DNA of 64,000 bases from Anaeromyces robustus (Eukaryota; Neocallimastigomycota; Neocallimastigomycetes; Neocallimastigales; Neocallimastigaceae), in NCBI GenBank assembly GCA_002104895.1, contig MCFG01000208.1, positions 38,501-102,500 of the forward strand, given 5' to 3'. The translations under genes and the position numbers were made by a program. Below, piece after piece: positions 32,951-45,957 of this stretch (positions are counted from its first letter, which is position 1; the number at the start of each line of letters is the position of its first letter). The notes under the pieces are model-generated. The model was not told the origin of the DNA, did not search any database, and worked only from the letters and a program-made list of their open reading frames with translations.

Positions 32951-33399
32951 ATGCATCTCAAAAATATACTGGTAATCATACCTATGTAATTCTATTGGAT
33001 ATTGAAAGTGATTTGGGTAGTTTAATAGATCAACAAATTTTAATAGGCAATGAACAAGAAATTAAAAACTGCAAATTAAAGAAAAACGGAATTTTCATAT
33101 TTACAAAAACTGATGATAAAGATTGCAAAATTACACCTTATTATTATAATAAAAATACAAAAGTTGAATTTTATCACGATAATTGTCATGAAGCTGTTTA
33201 TAATTGTGGTTCAGGAGATAAAGAAATGATATCAACAGACAATAGACTTGTATTCATAACTCTAGAAAAATATGAAAAAGCTAGTGAAGAATTACAAAAT
33301 TTTAAACTAGATTTAGTTAAACGTAAAGAAAGCTATGGTAAAAATAAAAATAAAAATAAAAATAAAAAAAAAAGAACATATATAAACGATATAAAATAG
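32951..33399 (+). CDS. Family B protein, 3' exon or 5'-truncated copy
   Basis: This is open for about 149 codons after a possible 3' splice site (CTATATAG at 32,943-32,950), entering in phase 1. It reads DASQKYTGNHTYVILLDIES, then DLGSLIDQQILIGNEQEIKN and CKLKKNGIFIFTK, with conserved Cys in CKITPYYY, DNCHEAVYNCG. The tail is Lys/Asn repeats. It aligns along its length with the broken copy at 25,692-26,395 (GELGDII-GQ..., CKLEDDRIYIFSK, YYDNCH). No ATG with a leader could be joined. The family is unrecognised; by analogy with the relic it is probably a small secreted protein. Whether it is expressed is open. Confidence 0.45.
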
Positions 33400-33759
33400 C
33401 AAATAAAAAATATAAAATAGAAAATAACTTATTTTTATTATTATTTAAATATTGTTATAATAATAATAATAAATATATCATACTTTGATAGATTTTTATT
33501 TATTAATCATTTATTAATATATTAAAAAAAAAAATATTAAAGAATATTTTATAAATTTTAATTAATAATAAATAGAGAATATTCAGGTGTAACAATTAAA
33601 AAATTTTTTCTGGAAACCGTAATAATTATATTTAAATATTTAATATATCAAATAAATTATAAAAAAAATATTTATTATTATTTACAAAAAATAATAAATA
33701 AATAGATAAATAATAAATAAATAAATAGATAAATAATAAATAAATAAATAGATAAATAA

Positions 33760-33794
<35 letters not shown>

Positions 33795-34368
33795 ATAGAC
33801 AAATAATAAACAATAAATAATAATAAATAATAAATAGACAAATAATAAACAATAAATAATAATAAATAATAAATAATAAATAAATAATAATAAATAATAA
33901 ATAATAAATAATAAATAAATAATAATAAATAATAAATAAATAATAATAAATATATATATTTATATAAATATTTAAATATACATATATTTTCAATTTATAT
34001 GTATATTTAATTTTATATTATATTATATATTATATTATATTACGTTATATTATAAATAAATATTTTTATAAAGATAAATGTTAAAAATTATTTAAATTTT
34101 CTTTTTTTTAATGAATAATACTTCTTTTTGGTAAATTTAAATTTTTAATTTTTCCTTAAACAAAATTAATGAAAAATTAGAAATATAGATAATTAATTAT
34201 TATTTACTACATATATTTTAATTTTAAATATTATATATATATAATATAATACATATTAGTTTATTATTATAATTAAGAATATATTTTTATACGATAATAT
34301 ATAATATCTTTTATATTAAAAAAAAATAAAAAATATTAAATAAACTCATAAATAAATAAATCTAAGTA
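33400..34368. repeat. AT-rich region with (AATA)n/(AAT)n microsatellites
   Basis: About 33,688-33,955 is a compound (AATA)/(ATAA TAA) array with a higher-order unit around AAATAGATAAATAATAAATA. The remainder is AT-rich with no gene visible. Confidence 0.85.
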
Positions 34369-34592
34369 AGATATTATTTTTAATCTTATAAACGGAGGCA
34401 ACATATTATTTTTAATATTATAAACAGAGGCAACATATTATTTTTAATATTATAAACAGAGGCAACATATTATTTTTAATATTATAAACAGAGACAACAT
34501 ATTATTTTTAATATTATAAACAGAGACAACATATTATTTTTAATATTATAAACAGAGACAACATATTATTTTTAATATTATAAACAGAGGCA
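34369..34592. repeat. 32-bp minisatellite, seven copies
   Basis: Seven tandem copies of a 32-bp unit ending in AAACAGAGGCAA or AAACAGAGACAA. The GAGGC variant occupies the first copies, the GAGAC variant the next three, and the last copy is GAGGC again. The first copy has CTTATAAACGG instead of ATTATAAACAG. Confidence 0.95.
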
Positions 34593-37553
34593 ATGATTTC
34601 TTTAATCTCTATGATATATTTTAATAAGATATTTTTAAAAAAATCATATAGTTTTAATAATTAATATTATATAATTAATTAATAAAGCAATAGTTTTTTA
34701 TTTTTTTTTAATATGATTTTTGATGTTTAATAGAAATTTTAATAAAAAATGAAAAAAAAATATACTATAATAAATTTAAAAAAAAAATAACAATAAAAAA
34801 TTAACAATTTATTTTAAATAATTTATTCGAAATGAATCAATTTTTATTTATTATTAAATAATTATTTAAAGCATACGATCTTCTGAATAATTTTTACTAG
34901 ATTATTTAGCATGTTCTTATTTTATTATTAATATTTCAATACAATAACATTATATATATAATATATATTATATTTCGAATATTAATAAAAAAAAAGCAAT
35001 AAAAAATTAATAATTAAATATATGATATAAATAATTATATTATGTTTAAAAGGATTAAAATTATTAAAAAAAAAAAGCCAATTTATTTAATTAATATATT
35101 ATATTTAATTATAAAAAATAAAAAATTAAATGGATTTTACTGATTTTACTCCATTATCAATTGTAATCAAATATGTATTAATTAAGTAAAAAGTTATTTT
35201 GTTGTAGTAAAAATATATAAATGAGGCAAATTTATTATAAAAATTTTTATATGAACTTTTATATATCAGTTTGAAATTTTTTTGATGATGATATAATTAA
35301 ATATATATATTTATTTATATAATTGAGAATTATTAAATATTAAAACATTTAATATATTATTCTCTTTTATTAATGTTTTACTAATATGTCTTACTAATAA
35401 AGAATTTATTATAATTATAATTACAAAAATAAGTCTATTTCAAAATCAACAAATTTCAAAATAGAAATATTCAAAAACAAGAAAATACAATATAATTTAT
35501 GGCAATATCTATTTATTTCTAGTTGAAGTATTTTTCAAATGGAAATGAACATATAGTAAAATATTTAGATGAACATGAAATAAAGAAAATGGTTATTTAA
35601 ATGAAATAGAAAAAAAATATATGAATAATTTAATAATATTAAACTCAGAAAAAGATATTTTTACTTAATTAAATCAAATATATTTCAGATATTAAAAAAA
35701 TAACACTATTTTTAAATACAATTTTTGTATTAAGAAATTCCTATAAACAATATGTAAACAGAATAACTAATTTTGATATTGCTTACAATTTTTATTATAA
35801 TTTTTTTTAACGGATAGTCAAATTGGTAAATATTAATGAAATGGTATAAACTACAAAATTAATAAAACTTTTTGAAAAGTAAGGGTTGAACATTAAGAAA
35901 TTATTATATCTATATAGAAAAGGTTGTTTTAAAGTATATTAAATATTTCAATCATTCTTTCATAAATTTAAGTTTATAGAAAATAAAAAATGTACAAAGT
36001 TATATAAATTTGTATATTAATAAAAAATTATTTTTAATAAAATTTTTTAACTTTTTAAAATATTTTAACTTTAAAAAATTTTTTAATTTAAAGAACCAAT
36101 AAAAATTAGTTTTTGATTTAAAAAAAATGTTTAAAATTATTATTATTCATTCTTAAAAATGAATGGAATCATTCTTAAATACATATAATTTTTAAATAAA
36201 TATATAATAAATTTTATATATATATTATTATATACTATTATATAATAATATATAATAAAAGCGTAATATATATTATAAACAAATCAAAAATTTATTACAA
36301 TAATACTAAAAATAATAATAATTATAATAATAAAATAAAAAAAAAAGTCCTAAATTATAATTGAGTGGTTTTCTTGATAACCATTATTCCTATGTGGAAC
36401 TTGTAATGATTGGATCCATTATTAAATTAGTGTTTAAAGTACATCCAAAATGTATAAGAATTACCAAAAGGAGTTGATATCGAAATAGTAAGACAAGAAA
36501 TTTTTTTATTCATATCCTTTTTCATCTAATTTAGCGACTTATATAAATAAAATAAGTTTTTAAATTCTTGACTGATTCTACCAATATTTATAAATAGTGG
36601 GTTAAAGAAAAAAATTTTTTTTTGAAATGCACTCTATATATTTAATTTTTTTTTAAAATAAATAATAAATAATAATAATATTAATATTAATAAAATATTT
36701 ACATTGTTTATATTTTATTATTTTTTTATTTTAAAAGTTAATTTTTTTTTATATAATTTTTATATAATTTTTTAAAAACAAATATTAATTTTTATTCACG
36801 TATTTTAAATTGGGTTATTGGCTTACATATTTAAAATAGAAATTCTTTAATTAATAAAATATTTTTTTTTTATTTTTTAAACTTTCTTAATAATCATAAT
36901 ATATATTATTATTATTATTATTATTTTGGTAATTATGAACATTCTATATCAATAATAATAATAATATTATTATTAATATTATATACAATATGATAAAATT
37001 GTTACCAAAAAAATTATGAACATTTTAAAATGGGTAAAATTAAAAATTATATATATAAATTCTCAACTAAATATAATTTTTTTTTTTTTTGTTTTTTCCT
37101 TTTTTTTTTTTTGTTTTTTTTTTTTTAAAAAAATTATAATTATAAAATAAATAATAATTATTATTATTATTCAAATTGTTATTAAAAAAACATAATTATA
37201 ATAATAATAATAATAAAATGAAAACTAAAAAAATAGAATAAATAAAAATATAAATAAAAAAAGTAAAATAAAATTTCAATAAATAAAAATAAAAATAAGA
37301 ATAATTATAATAAAATTAAAAATAAAAATAATTATAATTATAATATTAAGAAAAAAAAAGGTAAAAAATAAAAAAAAATATATAAATAAATAAATAAATA
37401 AAAACAAAAACAAAAACAAAAACAAATATATTTAAAATCAATAAAAATAAAAATAAATAAAAATATAAATATAAAATTAAAATAAAAATCATAAATAAAT
37501 AAAATATATATATATATATAATAAAATAAAAATAATAATTTTATAATAAAAAA
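34593..37553. other. Long gene-poor AT-rich region
   Basis: No intact gene is visible. Weakly protein-like tracts occur at about 35,500-35,990 (plus) and 36,360-36,560, with stops in all frames. Poly-T and poly-A runs and (AAT)n tracts are frequent, and the last 350 bp before the acyltransferase are A-rich. Confidence 0.55.
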
Positions 37554-38111
37554 ATGGAGCAAAATAAAATAAATAATGAAAGAAAAAGAAACTATGGGAT
37601 TGACATATTGAAAATGGTTTCTATGTTTATGGTTATTCAATTACATATCATTGGAAAAAGTAAAATAGTAAATAAAAATCCTAAAGATACAAATTTTTTA
37701 ATTAGTTACTTTATGTTGATTTATGCTTATTGTGCAGTAAATCTTTTTGCAATGACATCAGGTTATTTAATTGTTAATACAAAGTATAGTAGATTTAAAA
37801 TAATTCCAACTTGGCTTAATGTATCCTATTATGCTGGTTTGATAAATGTTTTATTCAAAATAATTCCTGTATTATCAACCTATCATACCGTAACTAATAT
37901 AGAAATAATAAAAGCTTATCTTACACCAGTGACCAGTAAATATTATTGGTATTTTACTTGTTATTTCGCTTTATATTTCTTCATTCCTTACATAAATCAA
38001 ATGTTACACTCTATCGACAAAAAGCAACATAAAGAATTAATTATCACCATCATTTTCGATAAATTTAGTGATAGCAATAGTTTTATAAACTTTTATGATA
38101 ATAAAAAATAA
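37554..38111 (+). pseudogene. Truncated bacterial-type acyltransferase-3 membrane protein
   Basis: This is a 185-residue frame from ATG 37554. RNYGIDILKMVSMFMVIQLH (residues 13-32) is the N-terminal signature of acyltransferase family 3 (OafA/WecH-like), including the conserved His in TM1. It is followed by three more membrane segments (YFMLIYAYCAVNLFAMTSGYL; WLNVSYYAGLINVLF; YYWYFTCYFALYFFIPYIN). Families of this type have about 10 membrane segments and 330-380 residues, so only the first half is present; the frame degenerates after HSIDKKQHKELI and no continuation is visible downstream. These enzymes O-acetylate surface sugars. The sequence looks Firmicutes-like, and bacterial transfer followed by truncation is likely. 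Confidence 0.65.
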
Positions 38112-40373
38112 TTATGATAATTATAATAATAATAATAATAATAATTATAATAATAATTAATTTTAATTTTTATTTTTACATATAATAATATAATCATACA
38201 AATATTTTAAATAATTTTTAGACTAGTCTTATTACTTTTGAAAATTTAATATTATTTATTTTAAACTCATATATAAAATATATTATATTAATAATATTAC
38301 CACAAAAGGCCAATAAAAATAAATAATTCTTTATCATAATTTTTTATATTTATTTTAAATGGATATTTATAATATTTGTTATATATTTTATATTTATATT
38401 TTTTATTATTTTCTTTTTATATTTTATTTTTTTTTATTTTCTTTTTTATATATATTTTATTTTTTTTATTTATATATATATATATTTTTTTTTTCTTTTT
38501 TTATATTTTTTATATATTTTTTCTTTTTTTATATTTTTATTCTTTTTTTATATTTTTTATATCTTTTTTTTCTTTTTTATATTTTTTATATCTTTTTTTT
38601 TTTTATATTTTAAATTTTTTAAATTTTTATTAATATATTTTATAGTATTGTTCAATTATTAATATAAATAAATATACCAAAAAAGTGAAATTTTTAAAAA
38701 AAAACAAAAAAAAAAAAATTAATATTTAATATTTTATTGTTTTAATGTCATTATATTTTAATTAATAACATAAAAATTTATATTAAAATTTTATATTGTA
38801 CAAAAATATATACAAAAAAAGTTTAATGAATATTATTTTTCCAATTTTTCCATATTAATCATTAATTGTATTTATTAATTATATTTAATTAAGAGTATGT
38901 ATGTTTTTATATTTATTAATAATATTATTATTATAACTAAATAATAAAGAAATACCAATATATAAAATAATTCTATTATTCTTTTTTAACTAAATCAATT
39001 AATATATTTTAACCATTTATATATTACATTCTTATTATATTATTAAATTAATATATGAATATTGATGAACTTTATTATATAATATAATATAATATTAACC
39101 AAAAAATAAAAAAAAATAAAAAAAAAAATAAATAAATAAAATCTATTTAAAAATTAGATTATAAATTATATCACATAATAGAAAATTATGTATATTACAA
39201 TTATAATCCACAAAATTTTTTTTTATTTATTTAATACTTTTATATATCAAAAATGTGTAATAATAATAATAATAATAATAAATATTTTAACTTGGTTTTT
39301 AATAATGTTTTTTCAAATATTATACTTGTCGTTAAATTAAAAATTATTCTATAATTGTTTTTTAAACTTTATATGCTTTTTTTTTTTATAAAAATAATAT
39401 TATTTTTATCATATTTATTAGTTATAATTATCATATATTATTATACCAATCTTTTTTTTTTTTTTCAAACTAAAGAAAGAGAATGTATTTCTATGTAAAT
39501 TTCATGTTTTAATTACAAAAAGTTAGAAATTAGAAATTGAGATTTTTAATGAACACAAAAATTATTTAAAAAAAAAAAAAAAAAACGGTAAATAAATAAA
39601 TAAATATTAAATTAATTTTTAATTTTTTTATTGGTTGTAATATTTATTGAAAATATAAATTAATATTTATATTATCAATAAATATAAAAAAAATATAATA
39701 TAGGAATATAGGAGTTATTAAGATTAGTAATGTATTTAATAATATAATAATTATTGATTATTCTTTTATACACTATAGTATTAATAATACATGAGACTAT
39801 TAAAGTTAATATATAATAAAATATATTATAAAATATAAACAAAAATAAAAGTTTTATCTAATTTAATATATGAAAAAATAAAATAAAATTTAATATGTAA
39901 TAATTGTCAAAATATAAAATATTTTGACCATTATTATTAAAAAAAAGATACAAATTTAATATTTAATAATTATTATTATATATATTAATATGTTACTACA
40001 CATATTGGTTTATTGGTTTTATATCAATAATTTATGATATTAACCTAAATAATGTTAATATCTACATAGAATATAAATTTATGTACAAAATATAATTAAT
40101 ATATATATTTAATATTATTAATTTTATTTATGATATTTTTTTTTTTAAAAATTACTCATATATATATATAATATATTAATAAAAAAGTTACTCATATATA
40201 ATATATTAAAATAATTAAAAAAAAAAAAAAAATTAAAAAAATTGAAAAAAAAACTAATATTTATACTTTGAATTAAAAATATTTAATAATCATTGTTTAA
40301 TAAATATTTTTAATTCATAGTTTTATTAAATATTATTACTACATAGTAGTAGTAGTAGTATATATGTTTTTTT
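38112..40373. other. Gene-poor region with long T-rich low-complexity tract
   Basis: About 38,340-38,640 is a pyrimidine-rich (TTTTTTATATTTT)n-like stretch that is open in several frames by composition alone. The rest is AT-rich with (TAG)n at 40,343-40,358. No gene is visible. Confidence 0.6.
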
Positions 40374-41649
40374 TTAAAAATTTTTAATATACTGATTTTT
40401 TTTAATATAGTTTTTACTTATAGACGAATCAGCTAATACACAACTATCCTCAGTTACTCTAATCATTACATAATCACCATTTTCTTTAGTTCCAAAAATA
40501 TTATTATCAACATTTTTTACAAAAGAAAAATAATATATATCATCACGAAAATTTTGAAATGGTATAATAGAATAGTCGGAGTCAGTATGTAAATAAATAT
40601 TATCATCATAGAATAAGGTTCCTGGAATACTACTAGATGTTTCAAGTTCCGTAATCATTATTCTTTTACATTTATTACCATCACATGAAATATAATCAAC
40701 TGATTTAAAAGTACTATCAGTTACTTTATAATAACCCTTGGTAGGATTATTTTGAATCGTACATTCCCCAGATAAACATTTGTATAGATCACCTTCATTT
40801 GTTTCTTCATTAACATTTATTAAATAATAACCATTACCTATTAACATTGGTATAATAACACAAAAATATATTATTAATGAATATTTTTATGAAAAAAAAA
40901 CAATATATATATATAAAAAATAATACATAATTCAGTAGGGTCCAAAGGATCACATGTATTTTCTAAAATGATACATGATTTACTTGCAGATGTACATGAA
41001 TATATAGTAATATCAGATGAATTACATAACGGAATTTCTAAATTACTCTTTAAACATATTTCTTTTATATATAAAATGATAAATTTATAAATCATTTAAA
41101 AGAATTAATAGAGTAAATAATTTTTTTTATTTTTTTTATATATTAAAAATAATTTTATAAAAAATATATGTTTTTTTAAATACTTTTTTTAATTAATTGT
41201 GTAACTGAATATTTATCAATCATTATTATTATAGTATCCGTTCCACTTTCAATAACAGGGTAAATAGAATTTGCATTGATATCATCTAGTATATAATACA
41301 TTGTATCATCTGAAAAACTTATTATATTGTTACCATTACAGTAATAGAGAACATTATTATTCAAAATAACTTCATTACTGTAAGAACTACAATAAGAATT
41401 GGTATTTATTAACGTACATTTTGATTGATGACATTTAATAACTTCATAATTAAATGAATTAATAAAATAACCATTGTTTTTGTCTGAAACTTCACATTTA
41501 CTTTCGGAATTACAATAAATTAAACTTTCCTCTTTTTCATATAAATAATAACCAGGTTGACCATATTTACATTCGCTTTTAATACAGTGAATAATATAAA
41601 AAATAAAAATTAATAAATAATTAATAAATAACTTTAAATTCGAATACAC
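40374..41649 (-). CDS. Scaffoldin-like cysteine-repeat secreted protein, three exons
   Basis: Exons are 41649-41184, 41061-40927 and 40837-40374; introns of 121 and 89 bp have GT-AG ends, both in phase 1. The second junction restores a TGT (Cys) codon. Exon lengths sum to 1,065 nt, i.e. 354 residues. Residues 1-27 form a signal peptide (KLFINYLLIFIFYIIHCIKS). The body is a chain of repeats of the form C...GYYL/I-x(n)-Y/IKC-x4-KC: CKYGQPGYYLYEKEESLIYC, NNGYFINSFNYEVIKC, CNGYYLINVNEETNEGDLYKC, KGYYKVTDSTFKSVDYISC. This GYY/Cys repeat is the pattern I associate with the fungal cellulosome scaffoldin (ScaA) family of Neocallimastigomycetes, which is much longer. No membrane anchor is visible. It could be a short scaffoldin, a truncated copy, or a related surface protein. 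Confidence 0.65.
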
Positions 41650-41924
41650 TTATGAGATTTATTAGAAAAGTTTTATCTAATTGGATATTCGATTAGGAAA
41701 CTAGTGAGTATATTAATATATAAAGATATAAGATATTTAAATAGATGGAAATCAATGAATGTTGAAATTTCAAATAAAAAAAGTTTTTTCCAAACAAGAA
41801 AAAAAAAGTAAAAAAGTAAAAAAGAATAAAAAAAAGAATAAAAAATTTAAAAAATAGAATAATAAAAATTATATATATAATTAAATATATAACATAAAAA
41901 TGAATAAAAATGATAAATATCAAG

Positions 41925-43741
41925 AAAAGTTGAAGAAGTCAAAATTAAAATTGAATTTAAACAAGAATTAAAATATTCACATGTAAAAAGATATCATGAT
42001 ATTTGGGCTTCATTCTTGTATATTGTAATTGTTATTTTAACAAGTATTATTTTTTCTTTTGGATTAATAAGCTTTTTAAAAAATGGTATTCCTGAAGAAT
42101 ATGAAGACACTGAATCATTTGCAAATGAAATTGAGAATTCTATAAATGAATATAAAAATAATAAAACAATTTCATATTTTTTTTCTCTATATGATTTTGT
42201 TGATAGTCTTGATCTCGAAGAAATTTCGTTTGTAGATGTATCTATAATAATTTGTGGTATTAGTATAATAATTCCATTAATTATGACCATAATATATTTT
42301 ATATTATTTTTGTTGTAAGTAACAATTAATATTTTAATTATAATTTATTTAAATTATTTAAATGAATATTATAAAAAAATAATTATGGTATTATTTTTAT
42401 TAAAATATATAAATAAATATATATATATTTACCAGATTCTCTGGAAAAATGATTATTCTTTCTTTTATTTTAGGATATATTTTAATCATCACAGGCTCTA
42501 TTTACATAGGAGTAAATATGTATATTGAAAATATAGTTGATTCAAATTACTATCTTGTAATTATTTGTTTGATTATAACTATAGTATTTATTATTCTTAT
42601 AATGAAATGGAAGGATGGAATTAAATTGTCAAAGATATTTTTAGATATTTCAATTAATATTATTAAAAAATATCCATCAGTAGTTATATTTTCATTTTCT
42701 AGTATTTTAATAAGTAATATCTTAAACCAAATTTATATTGTATGTCTATGTGTTGTTAATATTAATGCAAAAAATTATCAAATATCAGAAAATGGATCAG
42801 AAGGTATTAAACATGCAATTGTTGATTTTGGAAATATGAGTAAAACATCATTGATAATTACTATATTCATTGGAATATCATATTTATTTAGTACAAAAGT
42901 ATTTGAAAACATTATATATTCAACAATATCTGGTGTTTTTGCTACTTATTTATTTAATTGTGTTGAGCTTAATGATGAAAGGGTTAAAAATCCTACATTA
43001 AAATCTTTTTATCGTTCAATGTCGAAAGGGTTAGGTTCAATATGTTTTGGAAGTATAATTGTTTCTGTTGTTGAATTTATTGAAACAATATTAAATTATA
43101 TAAAATTTGTTATTAAATACTTTATGGGAGGTTTCATTTTAAAATGCATCTATGAAAATGTAGATGAAAAAACTAAAAAATATATTGATTACACCATATT
43201 ATTACCATGGACAATTGTTGAAATAATTCTTGATCACTGTAATGAATATGCTTTTGCATTAATTACTATTGTCGATTGTTCTTTCCTGGAAGCATCAAAA
43301 GAAGCAGTAAAGATTATTGATGTAGATAATGAAGATTATAAGAGAAATAATTTTATGATTGATTTAAGACAAACTATTATAAAAAATATTTTACTAATGG
43401 GAAATGCTGTTGTTCTTATTATAGGTGTTGGAATTACTATTTCAATTGCTTATATATTTAAACAATCATATGAAAATATATTTGCATATGGAGTATTAGC
43501 TTATACAGTTTCAAATAGTATATTTTCATGTATAAAATCTTTGATTAATTCTTCAGTAGTTACTATCTTTATTTGCTTTTTAAGTATAGAAAACTGTCTT
43601 GATAAAATAGACATAAGTTTATTGGAAGAACTTCAGGATGCAGAAGACAGCGATGAGAGTGATGACAGCGATGAGAGTGATGAAAGTGACGAGAGTAGTG
43701 ACAGTAGTAGTAACAAAAATGATAAAAAGAATAAAAAATGA
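41925..43741 (+). CDS. Choline-transporter-like (CTL/Pns1) membrane protein, spliced, 5' end unresolved
   Basis: Exons are about 41925-42314 and 42436-43741; the intron 42315-42435 (GTAAGT...TTACCAG, 121 bp) joins in phase 2 exactly. The open part codes about 564 residues. The motif HDIWASF at the first membrane segment, about 10 hydrophobic helices, FYRSMSKGLGSICFGSIIVS and the following ...NEYAFALITIVDCSFLEASKEA are the hallmark of the CTL/SLC44/Pns1 family. These are plasma-membrane solute (choline or ethanolamine-like) transporters; yeast Pns1 has no settled function. The acidic Ser/Asp tail (about the last 40 residues) is probably cytosolic. Upstream of 41925 the frame meets TAA; a candidate 3' splice site (TCAAG, 41,920-41,924) implies a short first exon further 5', not identified with certainty. 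Confidence 0.75.
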
Positions 43742-43982
43742 AGAAAGAAAACAAAAATAATATATAAAATATTAATATTTTATTATATATAATAATAATT
43801 CCATAAATTATAATTATATATACATATAAATATAAATATCAATATATAAATATAATAATGTAAATTAATATGTATATAAATACTTGTAGTTATTCATAAT
43901 AATGTAAAAAAGAAGTTAATATGAATCTTAAATAATATAGATTATTTGAAATTATGATTATTATAGAATTTAATTTACTTTC

Positions 43983-44576
43983 TTTTTTTCTTTTCTTTAA
44001 TAGTTAATATAGATAAACATCCAATAAATGTCATGATACCAAATAGATAAAAACAACAATATAATTATCATTAGTTTTTTTTTAATACTAAACCTGATAC
44101 ATATGGTTCAACAATACTCCCAATAATACCATAACCAGTATAAAGTAATTCAAAAATCATTTCAAATTCCTTAAATCCAAAAATAAGTGCAGTTAATGAT
44201 TCAGAAATCGTAAATAATGATCCGAGTCCAATACCAATACCAACGGTACATACACATACTAATGGAATATTAGTGGTATGAGGCCCCATAAAAGCCCATA
44301 ACATCCATAATGCCCAAAATTTCTTGGTTCGGAGAGCTTCCTACACAGTTAGATCCTTAGAAGTGCCAATATTACTGATCATTTTAGTTTGATTTGTGTT
44401 GAAAAATATTAATAATAAGAAGCCTACCACATTTGAAATTATAATTAAAATAAACATTAAAACATTAGTAAAGGTATAACTTTTCGCATTGAGTAATTCA
44501 TTCAGAATAGGAGACATAATCGCAGCAGAAATTCCTAAAATAAAATTCAAAAAAACCACTTACTAAATCTTTTTTA
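43983..44576 (-). pseudogene. Dead MFS transporter (OFA/monocarboxylate-like) 3' half
   Basis: The minus strand reads MVFLNFILGISAAIMSPILN, then FLLLIFFNTNQTKMI, KDLTV, an in-frame TAG (44,340-44,342), EALRTKKFWALWMLWAFMGP, VGIGIGLGSLFTISESLTAL and YTGYGIIGSIVEPYVSGL, then a stop. After a frame change a TIKEKKKRK-type tail follows. The EALRTKKFWALW segment and the glycine-rich later helices fit the second half of OFA-type major facilitator transporters (oxalate:formate/monocarboxylate). The stop, the frameshift and the missing first six helices show it is a pseudogene. Confidence 0.6.
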
Positions 44577-45230
44577 TTTGGAAAAAGCTGCTTGAACAAT
44601 GGTTAAGCATGGATTATATAAAAAACTGAAACCATAATTTACTAATATTATCCATATATAAATAAAAATCCAATATCAATTATTTCTAATATTAGTAATT
44701 ATTAATTTAAAAGTGGAACTATAACAGCTTATAAATTAACAGTCTAGCAGTAATAAAAAATATTTAATAAATTATTATAATTATAATAAAAAAAAGTTAA
44801 ATTATAATTAATATAATAATAATGAAAAAAAAAAAAGATTAATAAAAAAAAAGTATCCAATATCAGTTATTACTTATATTAGTAATATTAATTAAAAAGT
44901 GGAACTAAACCGCTTGTAAAGTATATGCAAATTCACATCTAGTGAATTTGCATATACTTCTTATGGATAATGATGTATCCCCAGATATATATATATATAA
45001 AACTGGTAATATTTTAAAATAATGAAGTTTTGTATCAAATTTGTATATGTTAGAATAAGAATTGTTGTGTAATTATGAATCATCTTTAAAAGATAATTAT
45101 ATATTGATAAAATAAAATAAAATGCTTTTTATTTTGTTAATAATTAATGATATATAATAATAATTATAATAAATGTTAATTTATTATATAAATAATTAAA
45201 TAAATATATAAATAAATAAAATAATATTTA
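44577..45230. other. AT-rich region with a local direct duplication
   Basis: The segment around 44,670-44,750 (CCAATATCAATTATTTCTAA, ending AAAAGTGGAACTA) recurs at about 44,855-44,905. The second copy runs into a perfect hairpin (44,919-44,959). No gene is visible. Confidence 0.65.
44919..44959. other. 18-bp perfect hairpin
   Basis: Left arm 44919-44936 (AAGTATATGCAAATTCAC), loop ATCTA, exact complement 44942-44959. It is the most stable unbroken inverted repeat I found in the window outside transposon ends. Confidence 0.9.
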
Positions 45231-45600
45231 TTTTTTTTAAATAATATTTAATATTCTTTTTTTTTTAATATTTTAATAATAATGAATATTTTTATTTAAT
45301 ATTTTAATAATATTTAATATTTTTATTTAATATTTTAATAATATTTAAAATTTTTATTTAATATTTTAATAATATTTAATATTTTTTATTTAATAATATT
45401 TAATATATTCTTTTTTTATTTAAAATAATAACAATATTATTATTTATTAATAATTTATTAATAAATATATTAATATTTTTCAAACCAGCAATTCAATGAT
45501 AATTAAAATATTTTAATGATATTGAATATTTTTTGAATATTTTTTTTTATTTAAATCAAATAAACAATTAAACCATAATTCACCAATATCATTTTTATTT
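45230..45600. repeat. Dispersed repeat, copy related to 61,030-61,570
   Basis: AATATTTAATATT-type subrepeats precede TTATTAATAAATATATTAAT, TTTTTCAAAC and TCAAATAAACAATTAAACCA. The same ordered blocks recur at about 61,030-61,570. There is no coding capacity. Confidence 0.6.
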
Positions 45601-45640
45601 ATATTTATGTTATATAAAATAAAAGAATAATTGTAACAAC

Positions 45641-45957
<317 letters not shown>

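Noticed and set aside
34369-34592. CRISPR-like array
   Set aside because: The 32-bp units are contiguous without spacers and the setting is eukaryotic; it is a minisatellite.
38359-38633. Phe/Tyr/Ile-rich frames
   Set aside because: They are low-complexity T-rich DNA, open in two frames at once, with no protein-like features.
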